Source: Valencia hispanica (taxonomy: Eukaryota > Chordata > Actinopteri > Cyprinodontiformes > Valenciidae). Taken from it: a DNA stretch of 64,000 bases. The notes beneath the pieces are model-generated. The model saw nothing but the letters and a program-made list of their open reading frames with translations. It was not told the origin of the DNA and ran no database searches. The DNA lies in assembly GCA_963556495.2 (NCBI GenBank), contig OY747701.1, positions 39,778,501 through 39,842,500 on the forward strand, given 5' to 3'. This document shows positions 1-11,545 of the stretch, one piece after another; position 1 is the stretch's first letter; every line of letters starts with the position of its first letter. Position numbers and translations under genes: made by a program.

Positions 1-184
1 ACCAGGGGTGAAAGTAGTTTTAACTTCTTACCGGTACTATTACCAAAACCTTCATCTCTCTCTCGCTTCATGCATTTTAAAATAGCAAATAGTCAAAACC
101 CAAACAAAAACATTTCAATATTTTTCTGTAGGCCTAGGGTTAGGGGTCAGTTGACAATAATTAAAAACGATTGACGATATTGTA

Positions 185-690
185 AAATGATAAAATGATG
201 GTTTGGTAGATATTTACCTTGGATTATGACCATTTAATTCTGTGGATTTGAAGAAGTTTGACCAAGGATTTAAAAAGTTACCTGGGGCATACATATTCTG
301 GCGGACAGAATTATCGTGCCTAAAGTAATTTGTATCCCCCGCCTAAAAAGGGCTGTGAGTATCCCATCTTCAAGTGGTTTAATATATTTCTACCTTGGAT
401 TATGAACATTTAATTCTGTGGATTTGAAAAGGTTTGGCCAAGGAATAAAAAAGTTACCTGAGGGATACAGATTCTGGCGGACTGAATTATTGTGCCTGAT
501 ATAAATTGTATCCCCCCCTAAAAATGACTGTGAGTATCCCATCTTCAAGTGGTTTGGTATATATTTATCTTGGATTATGACCATTTAATTCTGTGGATTT
601 GAAGAGGTTTGGCCAAGGAATAAAAAAGTTACCTGGGGGATACAGATTCTGGTGGACATAATTATAATCCCTGATCTAATTTATACCTTG
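185..690. repeat. ~176-bp tandem repeat, about 2.8 copies
   Basis: Three consecutive units can be aligned by eye. The anchor CTTGGATTATGA recurs near 218, 394 and 569, giving a period of 175-176 bp. Each unit also carries TTAATTCTGTGGATTTGAA and a GGGGATACA...TGTATCCCCC inverted pair; the third unit decays before its closing arm. A related GGGGGATACAATTTCTGAC stretch occurs alone near 2235, so the repeat is probably an amplified internal module of the surrounding hAT-like element. It has no coding potential. Confidence 0.85.
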
Positions 691-1640
691 TAATTTTGAC
701 AAGGAGGACTTCCAGCCTGAATTATTTCTCTACACCCACCAAAGAGAAATATCAAAAACTGTAGGAACATGCAAAAAATAGTAAGCAGAAACAGGTTGGA
801 AGGCTTTTACATCACTAAAACATTTTCTATTAATGTTTGAGACTATAAATTATGTTCTACAAGCCATTTCTCTTTTCAACCGCAGCAATTTCCTAATGTT
901 GTGAATCTGTTTACATATTTGGCAATAAAACCTTCCCGATTCTGATTCTGTTTTACTTTGTTATAATTATTTATTATAACACTAAAATAAACAGCGTTTT
1001 TCAGTGTTGAACTCAGGAAGGTGGATTTTTGTTTCTAGCAGACAGAACTTTGGGCGACGTAAAACAATGAAAGAAAATATTATTTTTATAGGAGATTGTG
1101 AAAGAGTCGTTTACTTGCCGAGAACAATTTATATTTAGTGTAATTTTTATATGAATCGAGTTTACACAGACGTGACCGTTTTCTTATTAAGCCGACCGTG
1201 CGACACCACGTTAGAAAAATAAATCTATTTATTTCTGTGGTAACCAACAAACAGAGCGAGGAAGTAAAGACATTTGGTTTTCACTTATTCAAAGATAAAA
1301 TATCACTAGTTCAAAGTGTTGTTGGTTGTGATTGTGGCGGAGTCAAGTGGAAATACATGCATGTTTATTTGTTTACTTTTGAATTAACATTAACTACCAA
1401 ACAACTTCGTTTGTGAGTGGATGAAATGAACCGAAAAAGGTTTCTGATTGGTCAGTGGACATAGTCTGATCATGCAGCATACACATGCGCAGATCATTCC
1501 CTTTGCGAAAGAGCAAGCTGGGTCTCTAAACTGCAGGAAATATCGGCGACAAAGTTTCACAGAAAGTAGCTGAGGCTGGGCAGAAATGTCACCAGGCGCT
1601 TTTTGGAAAAAAAAAGTTGTTAGAAATAGCGACAAAGTCA

Positions 1641-2178
1641 GGGGGGCACGGTGGCGCAGCTGGTAGCCTGGCTCACCTCACAGCTAGAAGGTCCCGGGTT
1701 CGATTACCGCCGGGGACGCTGTGGGTGCTGAGGGTGTGTTTGCTCCCCCACATCATCAGCACCCACACCCTGGGTGGGGTTGGCGAAAGGGCCTTTCTGT
1801 GTGGAGTTTGCATGTTCTCCCCGTGTTCCCTTGAGCAGCTAATGTGAGCTACTCCCACAAAAACATTCACTAGTCCTGGGGCTGTATACTGCCTCCTCCT
1901 GGCCGGCCGGGGCACCCGCAGGGTTGGGGAAGATCTGGCTGGAATAACGTGATCCTTCCAAGCGCTACGTCCAGCCGGAGAAACCCCGCCCCGGCAGGTG
2001 AAAAGAAGGGCCTGCCCACTCCCCAAGCACGAAGGAGGCTTGGGTTTCAGTGAAGGGCCCCTCCCGGGGCCGGCACAGAGAGAGAGCAGAACCCCAGGAC
2101 CTGAACTGAGGAGCACTGGGGTGATAAATAATGGGGAAAAAATCATGGGATAAAAAATAAATTATAAAAAAAAAAAAA
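1641..2178 (+). mobile_element. tRNA-derived SINE, full-length-looking with poly-A tail
   Basis: The head has a Pol III A box (TGGCGCAGCTGG, 1652-1663) and a near-consensus B box (GGTTCGATTAC, 1697-1707). It is followed by the fish SINE signature GTGTGGAGTTTGCATGTTCT around 1800-1819. A GC-rich body continues to about 2150 and ends in a 12-base A run near 2167-2178. Fish SINEs of the DANA and V-SINE type share this head and central motif. No clear target duplication was found. The head is not a functional tRNA gene, because the cloverleaf is not maintained. Confidence 0.72.
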
Positions 2179-2517
2179 GAGTTGGCAACACTGAGTGGAA
2201 CAGCGCTTCCTTCTAGGTGCGCGCTCCCGATGCAGGGGGATACAATTTCTGACGGGGATAACTACCTTTGCACGACACCGGCATTAGCTCATAAGAAGTT
2301 TCTTTTCTGAGCTGTTCTGTATGGTTAAAAAACAAAATAACTATTCAGAAACAATTCGGTATGAGTTAAAAGGAATTTTTAAATAGACTGGTTCTGAATG
2401 AGGACTTTAAGACAGGCAGCCGCTCTCCCATCTTCCTGGTACTGCGTACCACCACAGAATCTTTTAACGGTACACAGTACCGGACCGTAGCGGCTTACTT
2501 TCACCCCTGTGCAAGAC

Positions 2518-4349
2518 ACTGTCTCAATGGGGTAATGGGTGGGTAATGGTACAGAAGCTGCAGAGAGGTGGGTTAAACTACAACTCTGCTTTCTGGTCTG
2601 GACCCAGGGATTTCTGTGTTTTGGAGGACTAATAAATTAATAATCTTGCTGATGAATGGAATATTAGCAATTGCCCTTTAGTTCTTGCATCAACGTGTTG
2701 TCCAGGTTGTTCTTCTTTAGCAGTGGTTTGATAACTGCTGTTTATAAAGCCCTGGGGAATACACCTAACAAGAGGGATGAGTTAACTATTTAAATCAGAT
2801 CAGGCCCAATGGCAGGCCATCTTCAGAGGTGGTCTGACTTTAAAGGTTTATACTTAAATGCTTAGAGTTCTGATTCACACAGTCTCATTTCACCCCCTGA
2901 TTCCCTTCATGTTCTTTCGTCTGAAGATTTCTGCAGCCAGGCTCTGAGTTCTCATGGAGTATCAACTAGGAGTTATGAAGGCTGCTACTGAACACTGAGT
3001 TCAGGTGTCTACAAGAGATGATCGACTCTTCTCTTTGAACTAACAACCCAACACAAACTTTTTCCCTCACTTTCAACAGAGAGTAGTTGCTGCATGTTTA
3101 AAGTTTTAACATGTGTCGTCCCACCACTGCTCACACTCTTAAAAAACTCCCCAGAGAGAGATTATTGGAGGTGAGAGGTCGGGGGTCAGCACAGTGTGTG
3201 CGTGCATGCACTCAAGTCTTTCTTGGTAAATATCTGAGGCACTTGAGTTCAGAAGAGAAGTAGCACACCATGCACACACGCACAGTCTCATGCACACAGT
3301 GGAGCTTTGCCTGACTGCCTGTTTTGTCAACACGGTGGCATCTCTGGGAATCGCTCTGGACTTTCATTTTGACTTTGTCGAGGTGATGCCCTGCTGAGGT
3401 AAAGCCACAAATCATCCAAGGCTGGACCTCAAAGCTAGGGAAAACTAACACTGAGTGAGGCAAACAGTCACTTAGTTGATAAGATAAAAACTTTATTTTT
3501 TTACTAAACCAAAAGCCACAAATAAAAAAGACAGATAAAGCCACGTTGGAGCATCTTTATTGATTTAAAGAAGAAAGTTTAATGTAGCGTGTGTGTGTTG
3601 GGGGAGATGGCACTCGATGGACAGATGGTCCTTTGTGACTCCTGACACCTGACAGCTGCTGCTTTTCTCCTTCTTACCTCTTTTTTCTCCCCCCCCACCT
3701 CTCCTCTCACCTCACTCTTCTGCTTTTCTTCTTCGTTCTTCTCGCTGCTTCTCTCTTTATCTTCTTTTGTCCTCACTATTCACTGCAAAGGCATTTAGGA
3801 GACAATGGAACACAACTGCAGTGTGAGGAAGGAGGTGTGGTGCATTGATAGGTGAAAACTCTGATCGTTGACTCCTTTGTCTCTTCACTTGTTACAAATA
3901 AGGGACAGGACAGTATCTGGGACATCTGGCAGATATATGGCTGATCCTAAATATTGATTACGACATCCTTTGATGGTGTATTTAATCATGATTAAGAATT
4001 ATTTTGCAAAATCTTTAAACTTGAACTGTTCTGAATGATGTGTAGAGGTGCATGTCATCTCTTGTGGTCCTGTATCTCTCTCTCTCAAAAAAAGAACAAC
4101 AGTTATTAGCTGGTAAGGACTCACTTTATTCTTTCTTTTCAATTTTTTCTTCTTTTTTTACTTTTCTTCTAAGTAGACCATTTAAAAGCCAGCACATGAT
4201 CACCCTCTGAATCCCAGCTGCAGAGCTTTCTTAGGTGGCACATGGTGTAGCATTAAGACTAAAGTGACTCAAGTTAACCAGATTACTTTTAGTTCAGTTC
4301 CCTAACTCACAAGGAGTCATAACCAATCCTTTGGCTCTCTGCAGTGATG
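2518..4349. other. No gene recognised
   Basis: This intergenic stretch has no reading frame with recognisable protein content. It includes a pyrimidine-rich block at about 3655-3780 (C/T-rich on the plus strand) that creates a spurious Lys/Glu-rich minus-strand frame. No repeat family was identified with confidence. Confidence 0.5.
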
Positions 4350-5148
4350 AATTCAATGAATCCCTCATAAATAAAATGGATTCTTCTTAAAATAAAATTG
4401 TTGGCATCCTCCCCGAATATGATTACTAGGTCTTCAGTAAGTGAGGAAGCCCTGGAGGTAAGCGTAGAACCTTATCTGTGTTTGGACTGTTTTGATTCAG
4501 TTGAGCTGAGTTTTCAAAAATATCAGTTTCATCTAACTTGCCTGTTGGACCCAGTCTCAATCAAATAACTTGACGAAATGTTCCCTTTGATTACTGCCCC
4601 ATTTTAGATATGAGGAATATTATCTTTAGTAAAGGGACACGTACCACAGGCTCTTAAGGTTGCTGTAATTAGCCTAAACCTTTACTTAAGAAACCTTTCT
4701 TCGATAAAGATGACTTAATAAATTACTGACTCATATCTAATCTTCCTTTGTTATCAAAAAATTCTTTGAAAAAATAGTTGCTAATCAAGTATGTGAAGAT
4801 CTAAACAGTAACGACCTATTTGAAGAATTTAAGTCAGGTTTTAGAGCTCATCATAGCACTGAAACAGCACTGGTGAAGGTTACTAATGATATTCTCATGG
4901 CCTCAGATAATGGACTTGTGACTGTTCTGGTCTTGTTAGATCTCAGTGCTGCTTTTGACACAGTCGACCATAATTTTCTCTCAGGCTTGAACATGTTGCA
5001 GGGATCAAAGGAACAAACACTAGGCCGGTTTAAATATTTGTCTTACAGATTCTGTTACAGATTCCAGCTTGTTCATGTACATTATCAATATTCTTCACAC
5101 TCGGGGTTACTAAGGTAGTAACACATGGTTCAGTGCTTGGCCCAATTC

Positions 5149-5220
<72 letters not shown>

Positions 5221-5800
5221 CTGTGTGTGTGTATAATTGGTAAAATTAACACAACTTGGGACAAATTTCCACTGTTATGCTGATGATACTTAGCTACATA
5301 GATAGAAAGAATGCATGTGTTGAAAAAATAGAAACCTGGATTACTTGAAATCTTTACAGTTTCTGCTTTTAAATTCAGATCTCGTTTTTGGACCAGAGCC
5401 TTTTTTAAAAAAAAAACTGCTTAATCAGTCACTTAATTGTTTTGGCATTAATTTGGTCATGAAGTATAGAACCTTGGTGTTGTCTTTTACCAGGAAATTG
5501 CTCCCACATTGTGGAGGTTTCTAGGATTTTCTTCTTTTACCTCTGGAATATGCTGGAAAAATAGTCTATGCATTTGTCACTACAAGGCTGGAATATTAAT
5601 TCTTTACAATCAGAAAGTCCACAAAACGCAACAAATTGAAAATGCAGATAAAAATGAAAGAGAGATATTTTCCTATTTTAGCTTCCCTGCATTGGCTCCA
5701 TTATATCCAGAATAGATTTTAAAATTCCACTTCTCCCATATAAAGTCTTCAGTGATCAAGATTGGTCATTCATCAGAGATCTGCTTGTTTCTTCCTGTTA
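4350..5800 (+). mobile_element. Degenerate L2/CR1-like LINE (reverse transcriptase relic)
   Basis: Broken frames read as non-LTR reverse transcriptase. The clearest stretch is 4828-4980, with [16 protein letters not shown] followed by [16 protein letters not shown]. The same motif order occurs in the much better preserved LINE at 55262-57028. Upstream, 4690-4800 contains a degenerate 'NYRPISNLP...SKI' region. Downstream, 5380-5400 contains an FGP motif and 5540-5600 a 'FVTTRLEY'-like segment, corresponding to the conserved 3' part of this LINE type. Multiple stops, frameshifts and an inserted TA/TG microsatellite show it is an old, dead copy. Confidence 0.75.
5154..5232. repeat. (AT)n(GT)n compound microsatellite
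   Basis: About 25 AT dinucleotides (5154-5204) pass into GT dinucleotides (5205-5232) with one CT interruption at 5221. It lies inside the decayed LINE reverse transcriptase region. Confidence 0.95.
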
Positions 5801-8084
5801 GGAGTTTTTGCATGCAGAGCACTCAACTACTCTGTCTACTGTCACCACTTATAGCGCAGCAGCACTCTTTGTTTCTCTAGCCGCTGCAAAACGTCACCCT
5901 CAGCTTCCACTGACCCCATTCTTTGATTTTATGTGGCCCAACACTTTGTGGCTGTAGTTCCAAATCAGTTCCACTTTGTTATAATACCAACAGTTGACTG
6001 TTGAATATTTCTTAGTAAGGAAATGTCATGAACTGACTTACACATGTAGCATCCTATCACGGTACCTCACTGGAAATCACTGAGCTCAGTGCTGGATTGT
6101 ATACACCTGTAGCCATGGAAGTGGTTGGAACATCTGAATTCAGTGATTTGGATGGGTGACTTGGTGGCAATATAGTCTTCCTAGTAACAGCATAATACAT
6201 AGATACAAAATAGATACAACATAGATAAAAAATGATTTTATTCATGAGACTGATAAATCCTTGAAACAGTATTATGGTTTAACATTTTCTATAACTTCAT
6301 CTACAGGTAGTACACAAAAAGACTTAATCAGTTCAAGTGGGAAACAAGTGAAAAAATCAAATTCAGGTCTCCTGCAGACTTTTTGCCACTGCTGATGTCT
6401 TGTAGACGTGTCTGTAGAAGACCCTGGAAGCGGACGGTTAAAAATAAAGGATTTAATTATGAAAACAAAGGAACTTAAAAGCTCGACCTGAGAACAGGGC
6501 ATAGAACCAGGGTGGATGCAACAGAACAAACCAGCAGGGAGACAAACAAATCAGAGACCTGAAATACTGAGTAAGTGGTATTTGTGACATGGAAACTAGG
6601 TGAGCATAATTATGGGGATGCTGAACAGCTGAGGGAAAGCTGAGCAGGAAGCAGAGGGAAGGTTACAATGAAACACAGAACGATCACAGAGGGAGCTAAA
6701 CCAAAACACAATCACTGATCACAACAAGAAGAGTATTTTTCCTGTATTTTCTGTTGAAAACTGTTAAAAAAAGAAGAAAAACATTCCAACAGATAAGGTT
6801 TTACTTATCATGGTCTGAGAGCTGTGCAGTGGCCTTTGGCAAACTCCCAGTGACGAGTTTTGTTTTTTCTACCCATTGAGACCCTATTGGCGTTTCAGCC
6901 TCGATGACAAAAGCTAAACCAAACAGTGTCCTAGAAGCCATTTGTACGGTACACTGACCGTGTGTTGGCTCTTCATATTGTGTGGAGCTTCGAAATTCAG
7001 CCCACGGTCTTCAGCTTGGCAAATGCTGACATCACTTAAACTGTTCAATTGTAGCAACAACGCAAAGATATCTATTTCAATTGCTCTTAAGAAGACATTT
7101 ATTATGAAATATTTTTAAATGTCTTTGTTTAGTTCTGTGCAGAAAAACGTGTATGTGTAAAAAATTAAAATGTGTTCTGTTTTAAAAATATTCTTAAGAA
7201 GACCAAGTCAGTACACTTAATAGTGTTCAGGTTATCTTTTAATTTCCACAAACCGAAGTTCCTGTTTTTATTTTAGTTCGGATTATTCAGTCAAATTTTG
7301 TTCATCCAGATCTGTTTTTTCTTCCTTTGAGGGTGACATCTGAGTGAGCAACATGTGTTTAAAGAAGGAAAAGAGGTTCTGGTGCGGTGTGTTGGTTTTC
7401 CTGCTGGGTGACATGTGGGTTAAAGAAAGTCACAGTGGATTCCTGAGCCGCTCTCCCTCTCGGCCTAAGCAAACAGTCTGCCTGCCTGCCGGACGGTCGG
7501 TCACTCTCCCCTCCTCTCTACTCTGCGTCTCTGTGCAGGACTCGCGGGCGGTGGGGACAGCTGGTCAGCTGAGAGTGGACATATATCTGTGGACGCATGT
7601 GTAGGTATCTGGGTCTCCATGTGTGTATGCCGTTTTCTTTGTGTGATCCTGAGAGGTCAAAGGTGAAGCTGTGGTTTACAGAGGGCCACGCTCGTCCCCT
7701 CCCAACAGGAAGGAGGGCACTGTCCATATGCTGTCTTCACTCACACACTGTTGATTCACACGCTCACACACACACTGGTACTGTCTCTGGTGTCCTACAG
7801 GTATGCACATGAGCTCACAATTAGCATGAACATACCCCAGCTCGGATACGCAGCTAATACCTTCTGCACGCACTCACTAGAAAATGTGCAGATAAACTAA
7901 TTTTCCCTCGTTGTAGCTCGCTAATGTTGCACTTATAAATCACCAAAACATGAAACCTAATTTAAACAGATGCTCTAACTGGGTTTGAATTATTTTTGCA
8001 AAAAAAATGGAGTGTAGGCGTGCAAAGCTTGTACAGATATAGCTGAGAATGCAGTGAAAGCCTGTTGACATTTTCTTCTATTTC
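5801..8084. other. No gene recognised; unclassified purine-rich repeat-like segment
   Basis: No protein-coding signal was found. The segment 6395-6725 is purine-rich (GGAAGCAGAGGGAAGG-like text) and resembles in style the block at 27900-28470, suggesting a dispersed fish repeat I cannot name. The short frames at 7344-7812 have no domain, no splice support and no conserved look. Confidence 0.4.
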
Positions 8085-8186
8085 AATTTTTACTTTGTTT
8101 TGGATTATCACATGAAATTCCAATTAAATACATTGTTTGTGGTTGTGACGTAACAGAACGGGAAAACATTTTGATACAGTGTATAC
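8085..8186. mobile_element. Tc1/mariner-like terminal fragment
   Basis: The text TATCACATGAAATTCCAAT, then GTTTGTGGTTGTGACGTAAC, then a terminal CAGTGTATAC, follows the inner-to-outer order of the terminal inverted repeat seen in the other Tc1-like copies here, for example at 48360-48466. Only one end is recognisable. Confidence 0.55.
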
Positions 8187-9254
8187 CTGAAATAGTAGCT
8201 TCAAACATGAAGACTAGAGAATGACAACTGGCCTGCAGACTGCGAGGTAAATTTTTTATAAACGGCATCTAAATAAAAAGGTCTTCACAGCTGGGCAGCT
8301 AGTCAAGAATTTTCACCAGGAAGTTGGCATGTCATGCAACAAACTTTCTTAAATCAAAGGATCATCAACAACATGCAAGATACAAATTAAAACCAGAGTG
8401 ACAAATCTCTGGACCAATTAGAAAAAAAGTCAATCTCAGTCTCTAATAAAAACAGAGAAGAGTAAAGAAAGGAGGAAGAGCTTATCTCTGCAGCATTCAA
8501 CTTCTTATGAAACATGTTGACAGCTCTATTGCTTGCATGACAAAACAAAAAATTATTACTGAATTTCACTGCAGCTGTATGCAAAAACACCAAGGAATGC
8601 AAGTGTTTGTTTTAAATCAGAACATTTCACTAATCAAGAACAGCTAGAACTTTACAGACTGGTTGAAAAAAACTTTTATTAGCAGTATTACCTCTGAAAA
8701 CCTGACTAAAGACCTTCAGCTGCAGTATGTATCTCATTTAATATGACCAATGAAAGGAGATCTGCGGAATACCAGAAATAGAGTACATGCATCAATTATC
8801 CTTGAATTTAAAAATAAAAAATGAGCTTAAGTGTTTTTAGCCTTCTCAAGCACAGCGCAAATCTGCGGTTATTTTAAATGCCTGTGCTGAATGTTTTCTC
8901 TTTTGAAGGAGAGATCATAAGGGTTGTTGTAAGCTCTGAAAGTGGTTCTCACTCCTCTCCATTTGGACTGATCATTTTTCATGTCAGTCTCAATTGGCAA
9001 ACACAAACACATTTGAAGAATGCTAAAACAAATGCTGCCTGTTTACCTTTGACCTGTTACTGTTTCTCCACCTTCACTTGGTTGGTTCTGTTCTTCTTGG
9101 TTTGGACTGTAAACATGTTCAATCTCCAGCCGCTTTAACCACCCTCCACTATGTAGGCAAGTCTTTTCATCTGAAAAATTTTCTTCCAAGTTTTTGCATT
9201 CTCCTAGCTGCGAAAAATACTTAACATGCTTTAGTCGTGCCACATTGTAGAGTG

Positions 9255-9601
9255 CATGACCACCTGGTTTGTGGATCTCTGCACCTACTCCAGAGTTACC
9301 AAGGGCCTCTCTAATAGCTGCTCTCCTTTCTCAGCCTGTTTAGGCCGATGGCCATATCTTGGTAGGTTTGCAGTTGTACCATATTCTTTCCATTTTCAGA
9401 TGGCGAATTACAGTGCACTCTACCTCAATGCTTTGGGGTAGTGTTTTATGACTTAACTTTACCAGTAATCGTCTAACAAGTGGATAGATAAGCTATGCAC
9501 TGTGTCTAAACATAAAAACCCAGCAAAATGCATTACAGTGGTTATAATGTGACAACATAAGAAAAAATTAATGGGGTATTAATACCTTTGCAAAGCCCTG
9601 T
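9255..9601 (-). mobile_element. Tc1/mariner-like transposon fragment, antisense
   Basis: Text at 9265-9420 (TGTGGATCTCTGCACCTACT, CAGAGTTACCAAGGGCCTCT, TATCTTGGTAGGTTTGCAGT) is the complement of the N-terminal helix-turn-helix coding part of a common fish Tc1-like transposase. It is followed at 9500-9601 by the terminal repeat, ending GGGGTATTAATACCTTTGC and GCCCTGTA. Most of the transposase is missing, so this is a deleted relic. Confidence 0.7.
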
Positions 9602-10019
9602 AAAAAGAAAGATTTATATCATGCCACAAAATCTCAAATAACATCCATTCTGTATGTGAAAAATATTTAATGAAGGATAAGGTCAATAATATGTATTCTC
9701 TTTTACACAAATTAAGGTAAAACTGCAAGGCCATCATAACAAACCAATAACAGAAGATCCAGAAACCACCCGAGAAAAGAAAGAAAAACTGATGCACGTA
9801 TAAAGACGCTATTAAAGAGTCACTTGGTAAAGAACAGGACGGTAAGGCAGTTTGTAAAATGTAAAAGATTTATTTAAATCATCAAAATCCAACTGATATT
9901 TGGATTTTACAGTCATAAAAAATACAACTACAAATTAACTCACTCTGCAAGAGCCAATGACCTTTACTCTCATATCTGAAAAAAGAAGCTTAAAAAAATT
10001 CTAGGTCAACTTGGATGGA

Positions 10020-10025
10020 TTTATT
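10020..10025 (-). terminator. Candidate mis12 polyadenylation signal AATAAA
   Basis: The plus strand reads TTTATT here, giving AATAAA on the minus strand, about 270 bases past the mis12 stop codon. It would give a short 3' UTR of roughly 290 bases. This is a sequence match only; other minus-strand AATAAA matches exist further on, such as near 9870. Confidence 0.4.
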
Positions 10026-10295
10026 TGACAGATGCATTTCTCCACAGATCCAAACTCCAAGTGTAGAAAGATGTAGCTGAGTAACACATGGACAGAGCGC
10101 CTCCCGCTGGAAGTCAGTGAAGTTGCTTCTTGTTCCAAAATCGACTCAAGACAAATCAGTTCATGAGCTGCTGTTATTGTTGAGTGATTATTGTGTAGAG
10201 GGAAGGTGTGAATATATAGAATAGCTGGACAAAAACAACAAGTACAAATAAACTCTATTAACATTACTCATCTGTTTTATGATTTGCATTGCACC

Positions 10296-11545
10296 TCAAG
10301 TTTCAGTTCCGCTAAGTGTTTTGCTGTGTGCCAGAACCTCTTTGACAGCCCTCTGCAATTTCTTTATAGACTCCATCACAAGGCGGAAGTTTTCCTGGAA
10401 GTTGCCGTTCCCTTCCTTTGCCCAGGCTGCCTGTGTCTCTCTGATCCACGCCAGAATTTCATCCAGCTGCTTCTGCACCTCCCTCTGCTCCTCCAGCTCA
10501 GCCAGCAGAGCTTGTCGGGCACAAACCTCTGCTTCATAGGCTCTGTGGAGGTCTGCTAAGGACGACTCGAGCTTCAGCACTTCCTGGATGGAGCAGCACC
10601 AACAGAGAAAATTTTACTTCATCACCAAGATTATATAGAAACAAACCAGAAAAGGACCCTGAGAGCGCAGACCTCCGCCAAGACAGCAACAATCTTTGGC
10701 CAGAGGCCACTTCAGATTCATTGCAAGACTGACTGCTACAGGAGATCCTTCCTGCCCACAGCAGCATCATCATCCACAACGACTCTTTGGAAATACTTGG
10801 ATGACAGGAGTTATGACAAATTTAAATTTTGAGTGTGGGATAAATAAAGTTATTTTGAATAAAATTGTCGGGAAACTTATTAGACGCTGCAGGAAGCTGG
10901 GGCAGAACTTTGCCTGCCAGCAGGACTACAAGCCTACAAACACAGCCAGAGCTGCAGTGAAATGGTTTCCATCATAGCATATTCATGTTAAAATGGTCCA
11001 GTCAAAGTCAGGGGAAAAAAAACTTTCAGTAAGATAAAATTCCAACAAACTGGCGAAACGTAAAAAAAGCATCGACTTTTAGATGAGTCTCACTGTTGTG
11101 AAACACAAACAGTACTGAACCCTCCCCTCACCTGTATGCCCTGAGGGTATTTCTTATGGGAATAGTCTTCGGGCAGCAGGACATTCTGTGGTATGGTGAA
11201 ACATCGGCTCATCAGCAGCGCCTCCATCCGCTCCGACAGCTGCTTGAAGCGCTTCTCCAGGAACTCTTGCAGCTGCCGGCTGCACTCTCTGGCCCTGGAC
11301 CGGAGTAGCTCCTCGGCCCCGGCCGGCTGGCCTTTCCCCAGCTCCCTGACGCACACCTTCTCCACCGAGGCTAAAATGTCGCACAGGCATTCGTGGAAGG
11401 AGCTGTAGATGCGTATCATGCAAGTCTGAGGAGTGAAGCTGAAAAACTGCGCTTCGTAGAGTTTTAGAGCCGAAGAAGAGAAGCGGTCCGTTTCTCTGTC
11501 TTCTGCCTGGACAGCCTCCATCTCTGACTCGGTTTCCCGCGCCAT
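10296..11545 (-). CDS. mis12: MIS12 kinetochore complex subunit (two coding exons)
   Basis: MIS12 is a subunit of the four-protein MIS12/MIND complex, which links centromeric CENP-C to the NDC80 microtubule coupler at the kinetochore. Coding exons are 11545-11132 (138 codons, donor CAG|GTGAG) and 10583-10296 (95 codons plus stop, acceptor CCATCCAG|GAA). The phase is 0 and the 551-base intron has GT-AG ends. The predicted protein is 233 residues, against about 205 in human, with the extra length at the N terminus. Diagnostic text in exon 1 is YEAQFFSFTPQTCMIRIYSS near residue 30, then IPQNVLLPEDYSHKKYPQGI. Exon 2 holds the coiled-coil-like CARQALLAELEEQREVQKQL. Start: the ATG at 11545 opens MARETESEMEAV; an earlier in-frame start was not excluded. 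It is divergently placed to ppm1g. The family call is firm; the exact N terminus is less certain. Confidence 0.93.

Larger units (their letters stand above)
3..2509. mobile_element. hAT-like DNA transposon, non-autonomous, cut at window start
   Basis: The left end carries CAGGGGTGAAAGTA at 3-16, followed by CCGGTACT near 31-38. The right end, read on the opposite strand from 2509 inward, carries CAGGGGTGAAAGTA followed by a CCGGTACT motif. These are matching terminal inverted repeats. The 8 bases after the right end (2510-2517, TGCAAGAC) would be the target duplication. Only its last two bases (AC) could lie inside the window on the left, and positions 1-2 are AC. An 8-bp duplication and CAGGGG-type ends are known for hAT elements. 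I see no transposase reading frame inside, so it is probably non-autonomous. The interior holds a tandem repeat and a nested SINE. Confidence 0.68.

Noticed and set aside
185..690. CRISPR-like or satellite array
   Set aside because: Only about three long diverged units in an animal genome and no spacer structure; CRISPR does not apply and a satellite is not shown.
1641..1715. tRNA gene
   Set aside because: A and B boxes are present, but the arms do not pair as a tRNA and the sequence continues as a SINE.
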